Part shown: in pieces, positions 1 through 7,822 of the stretch
Position numbering within the stretch: position 1 is the first letter of the stretch
Layout: the number at the start of each line of letters is the position of its first letter
Assembly (NCBI GenBank): GCA_018062725.1
Contig: JAGORP010000025.1
Location: 1-22,263 of the forward strand
Direction of reading: 5' to 3'
DNA: 22,263 nucleotides
Source of the DNA: Flavobacterium sp.
Lineage (GTDB): Bacteria > Bacteroidota > Bacteroidia > Flavobacteriales > Flavobacteriaceae
Position numbers and translations under genes: made by a program
The notes under the pieces: model-generated
Databases searched by the model: none
What the model saw: only the letters and a program-made list of their open reading frames with translations
Told to the model about the DNA's origin: nothing

Positions 1-360
1 GTTTATGACATGGTGAATTTCCATAAGTATACGATTGGAAAATACCATTATGACGAATATGGAAATCCTGAAATTGAAGAAGAATTCAAATTGATTTCCA
101 AATATTCTCCATTACATAAAATTAAAAAAGAGGTAAATTATCCTACCACAATTATTTTTACGGCCGATAATGATGATCGTGTTCCGCCGTTTCATTCGTA
201 TAAATTTGCCGCTTCGCTACAAAATAGAGAAGCACAAAAAAATGAGATCTATGTCATTACAAAAAAAGATTTGGGCCATTATGGCGGAAACACCTATCAA
301 AAACATATCGAAGAACAGGCGCAATTTTACGATTACTTGATTCGTTATTTGATGAAATAA
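1..360 (+). CDS. Prolyl oligopeptidase family (S9A) serine peptidase, C-terminal part
   Basis: The reading frame is open from base 1, so this is the 3' end of a gene starting outside the window; the ATG at 10 is internal. About 119 residues are visible. They match the end of the alpha/beta-hydrolase domain of prolyl oligopeptidases: a YSPLH motif, then DNDDRVPP carrying the family's catalytic Asp, and LGHYGG carrying the catalytic His. The nucleophile Ser and the beta-propeller lie upstream, out of view. Members cleave short proline-containing peptides after Pro; in Bacteroidetes they are often periplasmic, but no signal peptide can be checked here. The gene converges on atpG, with a two-way hairpin between them. 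The family call is firm; the exact substrate is unknown. Confidence 0.88.
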   Translation, partial: VYDMVNFHKYTIGKYHYDEYGNPEIEEEFKLISKYSPLHKIKKEVNYPTTIIFTADNDDRVPPFHSYKFAASLQNREAQKNEIYVITKKDLGHYGGNTYQKHIEEQAQFYDYLIRYLMK

Positions 361-380
361 CTTAATCACTTATAAATAAA

Positions 381-409
381 AAAAGAGTCTCAAAATTTGA
401 GACTCTTTT
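381..409. terminator. Bidirectional intrinsic terminator between the S9 peptidase gene and atpG
   Basis: A perfect 14-bp inverted repeat (381-394 with 396-409; core AGAGTCTC / GAGACTCT) has A-runs on the left and T-runs on the right, so each strand reads as a stem followed by a U-tract. It lies 21 bases after the peptidase stop codon and just beyond the atpG stop, and so serves both convergent transcripts. Confidence 0.88.
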
Positions 410-430
410 TTATTATTATAACTTCTTTTA

Positions 431-1288
431 TTATCCGTTCAACGCTTCTGCTCCACCCACAATTTCTAAGATTTCTCCTGTAATTGCTGCTTGACGTGCT
501 TTGTTGTAGGTTAATTTCAATTGGTTTCTTAATTCTGTTGCATTATCGGTTGCTTTGTGCATTGCTGTCATACGAGCACCGTGTTCTGAAGCAAAAGAAT
601 CGCGAATAGCTTTGTACAATTGTGTTTTCAATGATTTCGGAATCAATGTCATCACAATTTCCTCTTTTGAAGGTTCAAAAATATAATCGCCTGCAATAGC
701 CGTTCCTTTTTCAATTGGAGCTAATGGTAAAAACTGTTCTGCTTGTACGATTTGAGTCGCAGCATTTTTAAACTGGTTGTACACCAACTCGATACGATCA
801 TACTCGCCAGAAGTAAATTTCTCAGTAATTAATGATGCAATTGTAGCTACGTTATCGAAAGTCAAGTTATCGAAAATAGCACTTTGGTTATCAATAACAT
901 GGTGTGTTTTCTTAAGAATGTCGTTTCCTTTTTTCCCAATAGCCAACACGTCTACCTGAGCTCCTTTGTATTTTTCAGTAGTGCTTTTAACTTCTTTAAT
1001 TACGTTGGTATTAAAAGCTCCACATAAACCTCTGTTAGAGGTAATGGCTACCACTAATACTTTTTTTACTTCCCTTTGAGTTGTGTAGCTACCACCCACT
1101 TCTCCTTCTAAAGTAGCTGAAAGATTTTGCAATAATTCAGTTAATTTTTCAGCGTATGGACGCATTGCTGTAATCGCATCTTGTGCTTTTTTAAGCTTTG
1201 CAGCCGAAACCATTTTCATCGCCGATGTAATTTGCATCGTGGATGAAACAGAAGTAATTCTATTACGGATTTCTTTTAAATTCGCCAT
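431..1288 (-). CDS. atpG: F1Fo ATP synthase subunit gamma
   Basis: Central rotor shaft of F1: it turns inside the alpha3beta3 head and links it to the c-ring. The protein is 285 residues, normal for the family. The N-terminus (ANLKEIRNRI, then a Met/Ala-rich helix with MKMVSAAKLKKAQ) and the C-terminal helix (RQAAITGEILEIVGGAEAL) are the two conserved antiparallel helices of gamma. The internal SNRGLCGAFN motif is also a family signature. It is the last gene of the atp operon and ends at the two-way terminator. The 75-base gap to atpA is wide for this operon and holds a 12-bp inverted repeat. Confidence 0.97.
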   Translation of the reverse strand: MANLKEIRNRITSVSSTMQITSAMKMVSAAKLKKAQDAITAMRPYAEKLTELLQNLSATLEGEVGGSYTTQREVKKVLVVAITSNRGLCGAFNTNVIKEVKSTTEKYKGAQVDVLAIGKKGNDILKKTHHVIDNQSAIFDNLTFDNVATIASLITEKFTSGEYDRIELVYNQFKNAATQIVQAEQFLPLAPIEKGTAIAGDYIFEPSKEEIVMTLIPKSLKTQLYKAIRDSFASEHGARMTAMHKATDNATELRNQLKLTYNKARQAAITGEILEIVGGAEALNG

Positions 1289-1310
1289 TTTTTATAAGTA
1301 AATAGTAATT

Positions 1311-1350
1311 AGTGAATAGTGAAAAGCTTATTTGCTAATCACTATTCACT
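1311..1350 (-). repeat. Inverted repeat in the atpA-atpG gap
   Basis: A perfect 12-bp inverted repeat (1311-1322 AGTGAATAGTGA with 1339-1350 TCACTATTCACT) encloses 16 bases that themselves contain AGC/GCT. The short unit TAGTGAA recurs around it, including a reverse copy at 1352-1357. In the mRNA it would form a hairpin directly after the atpA stop codon. There is no strong U-tract, so it is a candidate processing or attenuation element rather than a clear terminator. Confidence 0.7.
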
Positions 1351-1363
1351 CTTCACTAAATTA

Positions 1364-2941
1364 TTAATTATATTTTGCAGATACTTCTTTTGCTACTTTT
1401 TCGATCACATCAGTAATGTTGTCATCTAATTTACCAGCTTTTAAAGCATCTAAGGTATCTCTATGTTTGTTGTTTAAGAATTCTAAGAAATCTTTCTCGA
1501 ATTCTTTCACTTTATTTACAGGAACGTTTCTTAATAAGTTTTTAGAACCTGCATAGATGATAGCTACCTGATCTTCTACAGTAAACGGAGAGTTTAAACC
1601 TTGCTTTAAGATTTCTACGTTACGTTTTCCTTTTTCAATTACATTTAAAGTAACCGCATCTAAGTCAGAACCAAATTTCGCGAACGCTTCTAATTCACGG
1701 AATTGCGCTTGGTCTAATTTTAAAGTACCCGCTACTTTTTTCATTGATTTAATTTGTGCATTACCTCCAACACGAGATACCGAAATACCTACGTTGATCG
1801 CTGGACGAACCCCTGAGTTGAATAAATCAGACTCTAAGAAAATCTGTCCGTCAGTAATCGAAATTACGTTGGTTGGGATATAGGCAGAAACGTCACCCGC
1901 TTGAGTTTCGATAATTGGTAACGCTGTTAAAGAACCACCACCTTTTACGATTGGACGTAAAGATTCTGGTAAATCGTTCATGTTTTTAGCGATATCATCA
2001 TCTGCAATAACTTTTGCAGCTCTTTCTAATAAACGAGAGTGTAAGTAGAAAACGTCTCCAGGGTAAGCCTCACGTCCTGGTGGTCTTCTTAATAATAAAG
2101 ACACCTCACGGTATGCCACTGCTTGTTTTGATAAATCATCATACACGATTAAGGCAGGACGACCTGTATCACGGAAATATTCTCCGATGGCCGCACCAGC
2201 GAATGGCGCATATACTTGCATTGGAGCAGGGTCAGAAGCATTAGCAGCAACGATAACGGTATACGCCATGGCTCCTTTTTCTTCTAATGTTTTTGCGATA
2301 GCTGCAACGGTAGACGCTTTTTGTCCAATTGCAACATATATACAGAATACTGGTTTTCCAGCATCGTAAAATTCTTTTTGGTTAAGGATAGTATCCAAAC
2401 AAACGGTAGATTTACCAGTTTGACGGTCACCAATTACCAACTCACGTTGTCCACGACCTACTGGGATCATAGCATCTACTGCTTTGATACCTGTTTGTAA
2501 TGGTTCAGTTACGGGTTGACGGAAAATTACTCCAGGAGCTTTTCTTTCTAATGGCATTTCGTATAAGTCACCACCGATAGGTCCTTTTCCATCAATTGGA
2601 AAACCTAAAGTGTTTACTACACGTCCTACCATTTGTTCTCCAACTTTAAGAGACGCAATACGTTGTGTTCTTTTTGCAGTAGATCCTTCTTTAAGACCTG
2701 TAGATGGACCTAAAAGTACCACACCCACATTGTCTTCTTCAAGATTCAATACGATACCTTCCATACCGTTATCGAATTCTACTAACTCACCGTATTGAAC
2801 ATTTGAAAGCCCGTACACACGAGCAATACCATCTCCTACTTGAAGTACAGTTCCTACTTCTTCTAGCGTAGCACCAGATTCAAAACCTGATAATTGCTTT
2901 TTTAATATTGCTGAAATCTCAGCAGGTTTAATATCCGCCAT
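1364..2941 (-). CDS. atpA: F1Fo ATP synthase subunit alpha
   Basis: Non-catalytic nucleotide-binding subunit of the F1 head (three copies). It has 525 residues, slightly longer than E. coli alpha (513). Visible features: an N-terminal region with a beta-barrel domain (about residues 1-95), the P-loop GDRQTGKST at 171-179, a Walker-B-type strand ending in [12 protein letters not shown], the conserved [14 protein letters not shown] segment, and a helical C-terminal domain. It lies 14 bases after atpH. The catalytic beta subunit gene (atpD) does not follow; in Bacteroidetes atpD and atpC are commonly at another locus. Confidence 0.98.
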   Translation of the reverse strand: MADIKPAEISAILKKQLSGFESGATLEEVGTVLQVGDGIARVYGLSNVQYGELVEFDNGMEGIVLNLEEDNVGVVLLGPSTGLKEGSTAKRTQRIASLKVGEQMVGRVVNTLGFPIDGKGPIGGDLYEMPLERKAPGVIFRQPVTEPLQTGIKAVDAMIPVGRGQRELVIGDRQTGKSTVCLDTILNQKEFYDAGKPVFCIYVAIGQKASTVAAIAKTLEEKGAMAYTVIVAANASDPAPMQVYAPFAGAAIGEYFRDTGRPALIVYDDLSKQAVAYREVSLLLRRPPGREAYPGDVFYLHSRLLERAAKVIADDDIAKNMNDLPESLRPIVKGGGSLTALPIIETQAGDVSAYIPTNVISITDGQIFLESDLFNSGVRPAINVGISVSRVGGNAQIKSMKKVAGTLKLDQAQFRELEAFAKFGSDLDAVTLNVIEKGKRNVEILKQGLNSPFTVEDQVAIIYAGSKNLLRNVPVNKVKEFEKDFLEFLNNKHRDTLDALKAGKLDDNITDVIEKVAKEVSAKYN

Positions 2942-2955
2942 AATTATATAAATAA

Positions 2956-3489
2956 TTAATTACTTAATTCTCTTTTTAAAACTTGTAAACGGTTGGCAAC
3001 AGAAGCATTGTACTGTTGATCGCCTATTCTTAAAATAAATCCTCCAATAATTGACGGATCTATTATATTATTAATCGTAATTTTTTTGTTTGAAAACGTT
3101 GCAATTTTTTCCATTACTTTTTTCTCCAATTCTGGAGTAATCGCAATAGCTGTAGTAACTTTAGCGACTTGTACGCCGTTAGCTTCGTCAAACAATTTGT
3201 TGTATTCTACTGCAATGGATTGTAATAATTCAAATCTTTTGTTATCGAATAACAAATGAAATAAACCTTTGGTTACAGTATTGGTTGAAGCGAAAACTTC
3301 TAATAATGCACTATTTTTTACTTCATTTTTAAGGGTAGGGTTGGCAATAAAGCCTTCCAACTCTTTGTTTTCTTTAATTGTGTTGGCAATTAAAGTCATG
3401 TCTTGACTCACTTCATTCGCTACGCTTTTTGAAGTGGCCATGTCTAAAATTGCTTTCGCATAGCGAATTGCTGCTCTTGTACTTGACAT
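2956..3489 (-). CDS. atpH: F1Fo ATP synthase subunit delta
   Basis: Peripheral-stalk subunit joining the b subunits to the top of the alpha3beta3 head. The protein is 177 residues, typical of the delta/OSCP family. The N-terminal helical bundle starts with the family-like pattern [15 protein letters not shown], and the C-terminal part holds the conserved [20 protein letters not shown] region. It sits 6 bases after atpF and 14 bases before atpA, the tightest run of the operon, so translational coupling is likely. Confidence 0.95.
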   Translation of the reverse strand: MSSTRAAIRYAKAILDMATSKSVANEVSQDMTLIANTIKENKELEGFIANPTLKNEVKNSALLEVFASTNTVTKGLFHLLFDNKRFELLQSIAVEYNKLFDEANGVQVAKVTTAIAITPELEKKVMEKIATFSNKKITINNIIDPSIIGGFILRIGDQQYNASVANRLQVLKRELSN

Positions 3490-3495
3490 GCTTTA

Positions 3496-3996
3496 TTAGT
3501 TTAATTTTACGTCACCTAACATTTTCTCAACTAATTTCATTTGAGCTTCTTTGTTAGATAATTCGTCTTTTAATAATTTTTCTGCAATTTCTAATGAAAG
3601 TGAAGACACTTGTGATTTCAATTCAGCCATAGCTGCATTTTTTTCACTTTCGATAGCGGCTTTGGCTTGCTCAATCATTCTTGAACCTTGCACCGTAGCT
3701 TCTTCTTTAGCATCAGCAATCATTTTTTCTTTGATTTCACGAGCTTCTTTTAATAAAGTATCACGCTCTAAACGTGCTTCCTGTAAGATACGCTCATTAC
3801 TAGCTTGTAGGTTTTGCATTTCTTTCTTTGCATTTTCTGCAGAAAGCAAAGCATTTTTAATTCCTTCTTCTCTATCATTTACCGCATCAAGAATAGGTTT
3901 CCAAGCGAATTTTTTTAGCAAGAAAATTAATCCTACAAAAATAACTACTTGCCAAATGAACAAACCAAACGAAAAATCATTGATTAACTTTTCCAT
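3496..3996 (-). CDS. atpF: F1Fo ATP synthase subunit b
   Basis: Membrane-anchored peripheral stalk subunit. It has 166 residues: one N-terminal membrane helix (about 10-30, WQVVIFVGLIFLL), the usual basic KKFAWKPI boundary, then a long charged coiled coil rich in Ala, Lys and Glu to the end. There is no second, b'-type gene, so a b homodimer is expected. It is separated from atpE by 82 bases that hold a strong hairpin, and is coupled closely to atpH downstream. Confidence 0.96.
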   Translation of the reverse strand: MEKLINDFSFGLFIWQVVIFVGLIFLLKKFAWKPILDAVNDREEGIKNALLSAENAKKEMQNLQASNERILQEARLERDTLLKEAREIKEKMIADAKEEATVQGSRMIEQAKAAIESEKNAAMAELKSQVSSLSLEIAEKLLKDELSNKEAQMKLVEKMLGDVKLN

Positions 3997-4029
3997 AGTA
4001 TATAAATTCTGTTTTTTTAATAATTTAAT

Positions 4030-4068
4030 AAAACAATAGTTACAACCAACCGTTGCAACTATCGTTTT
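4030..4068 (-). promoter_or_regulatory. Strong hairpin directly after atpE, in the atpE-atpF gap
   Basis: The arms are 4030-4046 and 4052-4068, with a 5-base loop. Read as mRNA (minus strand) all 17 positions pair, two of them G-U wobbles; the 3' arm ends in UUUU followed by AU-rich sequence. It starts about 10 bases after the atpE stop. Its position suggests 3' protection of the c-subunit message or partial termination before atpF. The structure is read directly; the role is inferred. Confidence 0.72.
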
Positions 4069-4078
4069 GTTTTTTTAA

Positions 4079-4270
4079 TTACGCTGCGAATAACGCTGCG
4101 AAACCAATACCTTCAATAAGTGCAGCTGCGATAAGCATTGCAGTTTGAATTTTTCCAGAAGCTTCTGGTTGACGAGCAATAGCGTCCATTGCTGAACCAC
4201 CAATACGACCGATACCTAAACCAGCTCCGATTACAATTAAACCTGCTCCTACAATAGTTGGAATTTGCAT
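4079..4270 (-). CDS. atpE: F1Fo ATP synthase subunit c
   Basis: Proteolipid of the rotor ring that carries ions through Fo. It has 63 residues, short for the family, where 70-90 is common. The two membrane helices are joined by the RQP loop (33-35). Helix 1 carries the close-packing glycine pattern GAGLIVIGAGLGIG, and helix 2 carries the ion-binding carboxylate Glu53 in AALIEGIGFA. The polar residues expected in the best-known Na+-type rings are not seen, so protons are the likely ion; this is an inference. Wide gaps with hairpins lie on both sides, unlike the tight atpF-H-A run, which fits separate control of a subunit needed in many copies. Confidence 0.96.
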   Translation of the reverse strand: MQIPTIVGAGLIVIGAGLGIGRIGGSAMDAIARQPEASGKIQTAMLIAAALIEGIGFAALFAA

Positions 4271-4295
4271 AATAAATATATTTAAAAATTAAACA

Positions 4296-4371
4296 TTCTT
4301 TTTTGAAATTAGAAATTAGAAGTATGAAGTTAGAATTTCTTCTAAGTACGGATTACTAAATTCTAAATGTA
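4296..4371. repeat. Short TTAGAA/TTCTAA repeats in the atpB-atpE gap, with a small hairpin
   Basis: The 101-base gap holds several variants of a 7-base unit (TAGAAAT, TAGAAGT, TAGAATT). An exact TTAGAA/TTCTAA stem lies at 4330-4335 and 4340-4345; in the mRNA its loop would be GAAA, a stable tetraloop type. AT-rich interspersed repeats of this kind are frequent in Flavobacterium intergenic DNA. Function is unknown. Confidence 0.5.
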
Positions 4372-5559
4372 TTAATGATGAGCTTCGTCATGATGATGCT
4401 CTTCGTTACCTGCACCAAAATATAAAGCCGATAACATGGTAAAAATATACGCTTGTAAAAACGCTACTAATATTTCAAGGATAGATAAGGCAAACGCCAA
4501 TCCGAAAGATAATGTACTTCCGATCCAACTTTTGAAAATAAACATTAACGCAATAATACTCATTAATACGACGTGACCTGCCAAAATATTGGCATACAAA
4601 CGAATCATTAACGAAAATGGTTTAATGATCGTTCCTAATAATTCTATTGGTGCTAAAATAAATTTCATTGGAACCGGAACACCTGGCATCCAGAAAATAT
4701 GAGCCCAATAATTTTTATTAGCCGTAAATGTAGTAATCAAATACGTTAATATCGCTAGTGACGCTGTAATTGTAAAATTTCCAGTTACGTTAAATCCAAG
4801 AGGTGTTAACCCTAATAAATTTAAGAATAAGATAAAGAAAAATATGGTTAATAAATAACTCATATATTTTTTATAGTGTTTTTCACCGATGTTTGGAATT
4901 GCAATTTCATCACGTACGTACAATACAATTGGTTCAAAAAATCTTCCAGCACCTTTTGCAATACTTCCGTTTTTACCATATGATTTTGCAAGTCCAGCGA
5001 ATAATAAAAACATTAAAATCGCTACTCCTAAAATACCAATAACACTTTTAGTGATAGATAAATCCAAAGGCCTAACATTGGTTGGATGACCATGCTCTTC
5101 ATTCAATTGACCCGTAGCATCAGTTTTGTATATTTTTTCGTGGTGTAACACGTAGAAATTACCGTTGTGTTCTGCTACTGTTTCACCATGATGAAATTTA
5201 GAAGAAGAAAAAACTTGCAACCCATTATCCCAAAGAATCACAGGTAAAGAAAAACCATAATGCGCACCTGTTTCTTCGTTTGCACTGAAAACAAAATCAT
5301 GAGAATCTAAAAGGTGGTGATTTATAAAAGCTTTAATCTTTGACTTAAGATCGGTTGGTGCTGCATGAACATCGTGTCCGGCTTCGGCATGTGTTGCTTC
5401 TGTAGCATGCTCGGTTCTTTTTAAAGAATCGGAAACAACATGAGTTTCTTCTGTGTGCACTTTTGTAGAGTCCACAACAGGGTTTGCAAAACTAATAAGA
5501 GGAAAACAAGCAATAATTGCTACAAATATAAATCTAAGTGGTGTTCTTGAAATTACCAT
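4372..5559 (-). CDS. atpB: F1Fo ATP synthase subunit a
   Basis: Stator channel subunit that feeds ions to the c-ring. I place the start at the ATG at 5559 (395 residues): it opens a good signal peptide (MVISRTPLRFIFVA, cut near SFA-NP), while the in-frame TTG at 5598 lies inside the predicted -7 promoter element. The mature N-terminal part, about 140 residues, is unusually long and rich in His, Glu and Asp, and is probably periplasmic. Five or six membrane helices follow; the essential Arg is about residue 320 in SLMIRLYANILAGH. The tail (EEHHHDEAHH) is again His-rich. First gene of the atp operon, with its own promoter. Confidence 0.95.
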   Translation of the reverse strand: MVISRTPLRFIFVAIIACFPLISFANPVVDSTKVHTEETHVVSDSLKRTEHATEATHAEAGHDVHAAPTDLKSKIKAFINHHLLDSHDFVFSANEETGAHYGFSLPVILWDNGLQVFSSSKFHHGETVAEHNGNFYVLHHEKIYKTDATGQLNEEHGHPTNVRPLDLSITKSVIGILGVAILMFLLFAGLAKSYGKNGSIAKGAGRFFEPIVLYVRDEIAIPNIGEKHYKKYMSYLLTIFFFILFLNLLGLTPLGFNVTGNFTITASLAILTYLITTFTANKNYWAHIFWMPGVPVPMKFILAPIELLGTIIKPFSLMIRLYANILAGHVVLMSIIALMFIFKSWIGSTLSFGLAFALSILEILVAFLQAYIFTMLSALYFGAGNEEHHHDEAHH

Positions 5560-5595
5560 ATATAAAAAGTATATTCTACGTTTGTAAATTTGGTG

Positions 5596-5625
5596 CAAAG
5601 GTACATTTTTTATTAATATTCAAAA
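5596..5625 (-). promoter_or_regulatory. Predicted promoter of the atp operon (Bacteroidetes type)
   Basis: On the minus strand TTTTG (5625-5621) is followed after 17 bases by TACCTTTG (5603-5596), a full match to the Bacteroidetes -33 TTTG / -7 TAnnTTTG pattern. Transcription should begin near 5590, giving a leader of about 30 bases before the atpB ATG at 5559. Confidence 0.68.
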
Positions 5626-5788
5626 CGAAAGAACTATTTTTTTTGAAATCAATTCTTTTAAACACAAATTGTCCGAGTAGAAAAGGCTTAAAAGTGTTGA
5701 TTAACAAGTAAAATCTGTTGAAAGATTGTAAAAAATATTGCACTTCATCGATAAATACGTATATTTCGTCGACAATTTGTTTGGAAAA

Positions 5789-5818
5789 TTGTTAATAACT
5801 TTTTTTTAATTACTTTAG
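5789..5818 (+). promoter_or_regulatory. Possible promoter of the RCC1-repeat gene
   Basis: TTG (5789-5791), 19 bases, then TACTTTAG (5811-5818), one mismatch from TAnnTTTG, 17 bases before the start codon. It is divergent from the atp promoter in a 276-base AT-rich spacer that shows no other gene. Confidence 0.4.
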
Positions 5819-5835
5819 TAGCCACTCAAAACCCA

Positions 5836-7209
5836 ATGTTTATGAGGAAAAATTTACTCGTACTACTATTTTTTGTTTCTTTCCAACTTACATTTTCACA
5901 ATGTTGGAACTCCGTTTCACCCGGTGGCGCCCATACCTTAGCCATTCGTGATGGAGGTGCTATTTTCACTTGGGGGAGAAATAACAACGGCCAATTGGGC
6001 ATCGGAACCTCTGGAGGACAACAAAATACACCACAACAAGTTGGTACTGATTTAAATTGGCAAACGATTTCAGCAGGAAATTCACACAATTTAGCTTTAA
6101 AATCTACAGGAACGTTATGGGCCTGGGGTCGAAATGGAGATGGTCAAATCGGAATTGGCTCCAATGCATCGATGTTTACTAGTCCGCAACAAATAGGAAC
6201 AGCAACCAATTGGAATAAAATTTCGGCTGGCGATGAATTCTGTATTGCACTCAAAACAGATGGAACTTTATGGGCATGGGGCGATAATACCTATGGTCAG
6301 CTAGGAGACAACTCTGCAATCGATAAAAATGCACCCGTACAAATAGGATCAGAGACCGATTGGATACAAATTGCAGCAGGAACTGATCATGTTTTGGCCT
6401 TAAAATCGAACGGAACTTTATGGGCTTGGGGGAGAAACAATGTAGGACAGTTTGGAACAGCATCACCCCTATCCTCTTTGGTACCCATACAAATTGGGAC
6501 AGACACCAACTGGAACCAAATATTTGCCGCTAGAGAACACAGTATTGCCTTAAAAACTGATTCCACCTACTGGGTATGGGGAGCCAATTCTAATGGTCAA
6601 TTTGGAAATGGTACCACCACTTCAAGTGCTACGCCAACAGCAATTACTGGTTTTAACAATCCTATTCAAATCAGTAAAGGACACCAACATTCGGTAATAA
6701 TCAAACAAGATGGTACTTTATGGTCTACAGGTGGAAATGCCTCCGGACAATTAGGCAATGGAAATAACACCCAACAAACTACCGCTGTACAAGAAAATAC
6801 ATTGGCTACAAATTGGGCGATCGTAGCTTCAAAAGTTAGTCATACTGCAGCTTTAAAAAGTGACGGAACGTTATATACCTGGGGTGCTAATTTATACGGA
6901 CAACTGGGAGATGGAAGTGCTTCAGCAAAAAACACACCCACTATAATTTCTTGTCCGATGTTGGCAATACAAGAAAATTTCAACTCTGAAAAAATCAACC
7001 TTTATCCTAATCCAACAAATGGTATCTTAAATATCCCTTCGCAATTTAGCATTCACAAAGTGGTTATTTATGATCTATCGGGAAAATTATTGTTTGAAAA
7101 AGAAGTACGATCAACCGCTATTGATGTGCAACAACTTTCTTCAGGAATCTACCTCATCAAACTTTTTTCTGAAGACAAAAACTATCAAGCGAAGTTTGTT
7201 AAAATGTAG
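5836..7209 (+). CDS. Secreted RCC1-repeat (seven-bladed propeller) protein with T9SS C-terminal sorting domain
   Basis: 457 residues. A signal peptide (cut expected at FS-Q22) is followed by seven RCC1 repeats of about 50 residues, each marked by a W-G-x-N-x-x-G-Q-type motif (for example WGRNNNGQLG, WGDNTYGQLG); seven is a complete propeller. The last 75 or so residues form a T9SS type A sorting domain (LYPNPTNG, then VVIYDLSGK, then LSSGIYLIKL), so the protein should cross the outer membrane by the type IX system and be released or attached to the surface. The partner is unknown; RCC1 propellers are protein- or chromatin-binding in eukaryotes, but a secreted bacterial copy need not be. It sits on the opposite strand between the AtpI-like gene and atpB and overlaps the AtpI-like gene by 11 bases, tail to tail. 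A second ATG lies at 5842. Confidence 0.9.
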   Translation: MFMRKNLLVLLFFVSFQLTFSQCWNSVSPGGAHTLAIRDGGAIFTWGRNNNGQLGIGTSGGQQNTPQQVGTDLNWQTISAGNSHNLALKSTGTLWAWGRNGDGQIGIGSNASMFTSPQQIGTATNWNKISAGDEFCIALKTDGTLWAWGDNTYGQLGDNSAIDKNAPVQIGSETDWIQIAAGTDHVLALKSNGTLWAWGRNNVGQFGTASPLSSLVPIQIGTDTNWNQIFAAREHSIALKTDSTYWVWGANSNGQFGNGTTTSSATPTAITGFNNPIQISKGHQHSVIIKQDGTLWSTGGNASGQLGNGNNTQQTTAVQENTLATNWAIVASKVSHTAALKSDGTLYTWGANLYGQLGDGSASAKNTPTIISCPMLAIQENFNSEKINLYPNPTNGILNIPSQFSIHKVVIYDLSGKLLFEKEVRSTAIDVQQLSSGIYLIKLFSEDKNYQAKFVKM

Positions 7210-7588
7210 TATTATTTAATCGTTTGGCTGTTAAATAGGTTTCGAAAAAAAGGAACAAAACAAACAATCCAAAATAATTCCATTTTTCAATTGGATTTCC
7301 TACTGTAAGCCCATTGGTTTTACCGATGACAACAATTACTACCACTTTAATAGAAGTAATTAATAAAAAAGTCATTCCAACACTGTCTTTATTTTTTTGA
7401 AAAACCACATTTAGGACTGTCATTATGATAACTGAAAGCAACAGCATCAGGCCATACGTTTTTTCGAGAGAAAATTTAAATTTAGAAGTATCGACCCCTA
7501 AAGAGAGAAAAACAATTTTTTGAATTCCATAAAGAAGGACTCCTATACAAACGATTTGAAACGAAGATTTGAAATGTTTAAGAACCAT
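7199..7588 (-). CDS. AtpI-like four-helix membrane protein (DUF6168 type)
   Basis: 129 residues with four predicted membrane helices (about 10-30, 45-65, 72-92 and 103-122). Its position directly after AtpZ and before atpB (ignoring the RCC1 gene), its length and its topology fit the AtpI-like protein of flavobacterial ATP synthase loci, which I recall as DUF6168. AtpI-type proteins are thought to help assemble the c-ring. The start codon abuts the AtpZ stop with no gap, implying coupled translation. The last four codons overlap the end of the RCC1 gene on the other strand, so the natural C-terminus may have been altered if that gene was inserted. The family name is from memory; the topology is visible. 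Confidence 0.72.
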   Translation of the reverse strand: MVLKHFKSSFQIVCIGVLLYGIQKIVFLSLGVDTSKFKFSLEKTYGLMLLLSVIIMTVLNVVFQKNKDSVGMTFLLITSIKVVVIVVIGKTNGLTVGNPIEKWNYFGLFVLFLFFETYLTAKRLNNTTF

Positions 7589-7822
7589 TTATGCGTTTTT
7601 TCCAATTTCATTAACTTGTCGGTATACATTATACAATGCAATAAAAACTCCAACAATAGTTAGTACTTTATAATAATATATTTTAGAACTGGCATGATTA
7701 GCATCTAACCATTCTCCTAATTTAAAAAAAACAAAAATGATGAATCCCATTTGAATGGGAATATTGATAAGAGCTAACCATTTATTATACTTTTCTTTTT
7801 CAGAAGGACTATCGTTCTTCAT
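7589..7822 (-). CDS. atpZ: AtpZ/AtpI family ATP synthase accessory protein
   Basis: 77 residues, two membrane helices (about 17-35 and 50-68) joined by a short polar loop (GEWLDANHASSK), the layout of AtpZ/AtpI-family proteins encoded ahead of ATP synthase operons. In other bacteria AtpZ and AtpI have been tied to Fo assembly and Mg2+/Ca2+ handling; here the role is inferred from family and context. The first 14 bases lie within the bactofilin gene, and the stop abuts the AtpI-like start, so the gene is embedded in one transcript with both. Confidence 0.82.
   Translation of the reverse strand: MKNDSPSEKEKYNKWLALINIPIQMGFIIFVFFKLGEWLDANHASSKIYYYKVLTIVGVFIALYNVYRQVNEIGKNA

Noticed and set aside
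1289..1363. Mobile element or CRISPR-like repeat in the atpA-atpG gap
   Set aside because: Only a single 12-bp inverted repeat with short AT-rich units; no spacers, direct repeats of fixed length or target duplication.
2014..2369. Plus-strand open frames inside atpA
   Set aside because: They lie opposite a strongly conserved gene and resemble no known family; shadows of atpA codon use.
5749..5771. Dyad around TACGTA in the atpB-RCC1 spacer as an operator
   Set aside because: The arms match only with a one-base shift; too imperfect in such AT-rich DNA.
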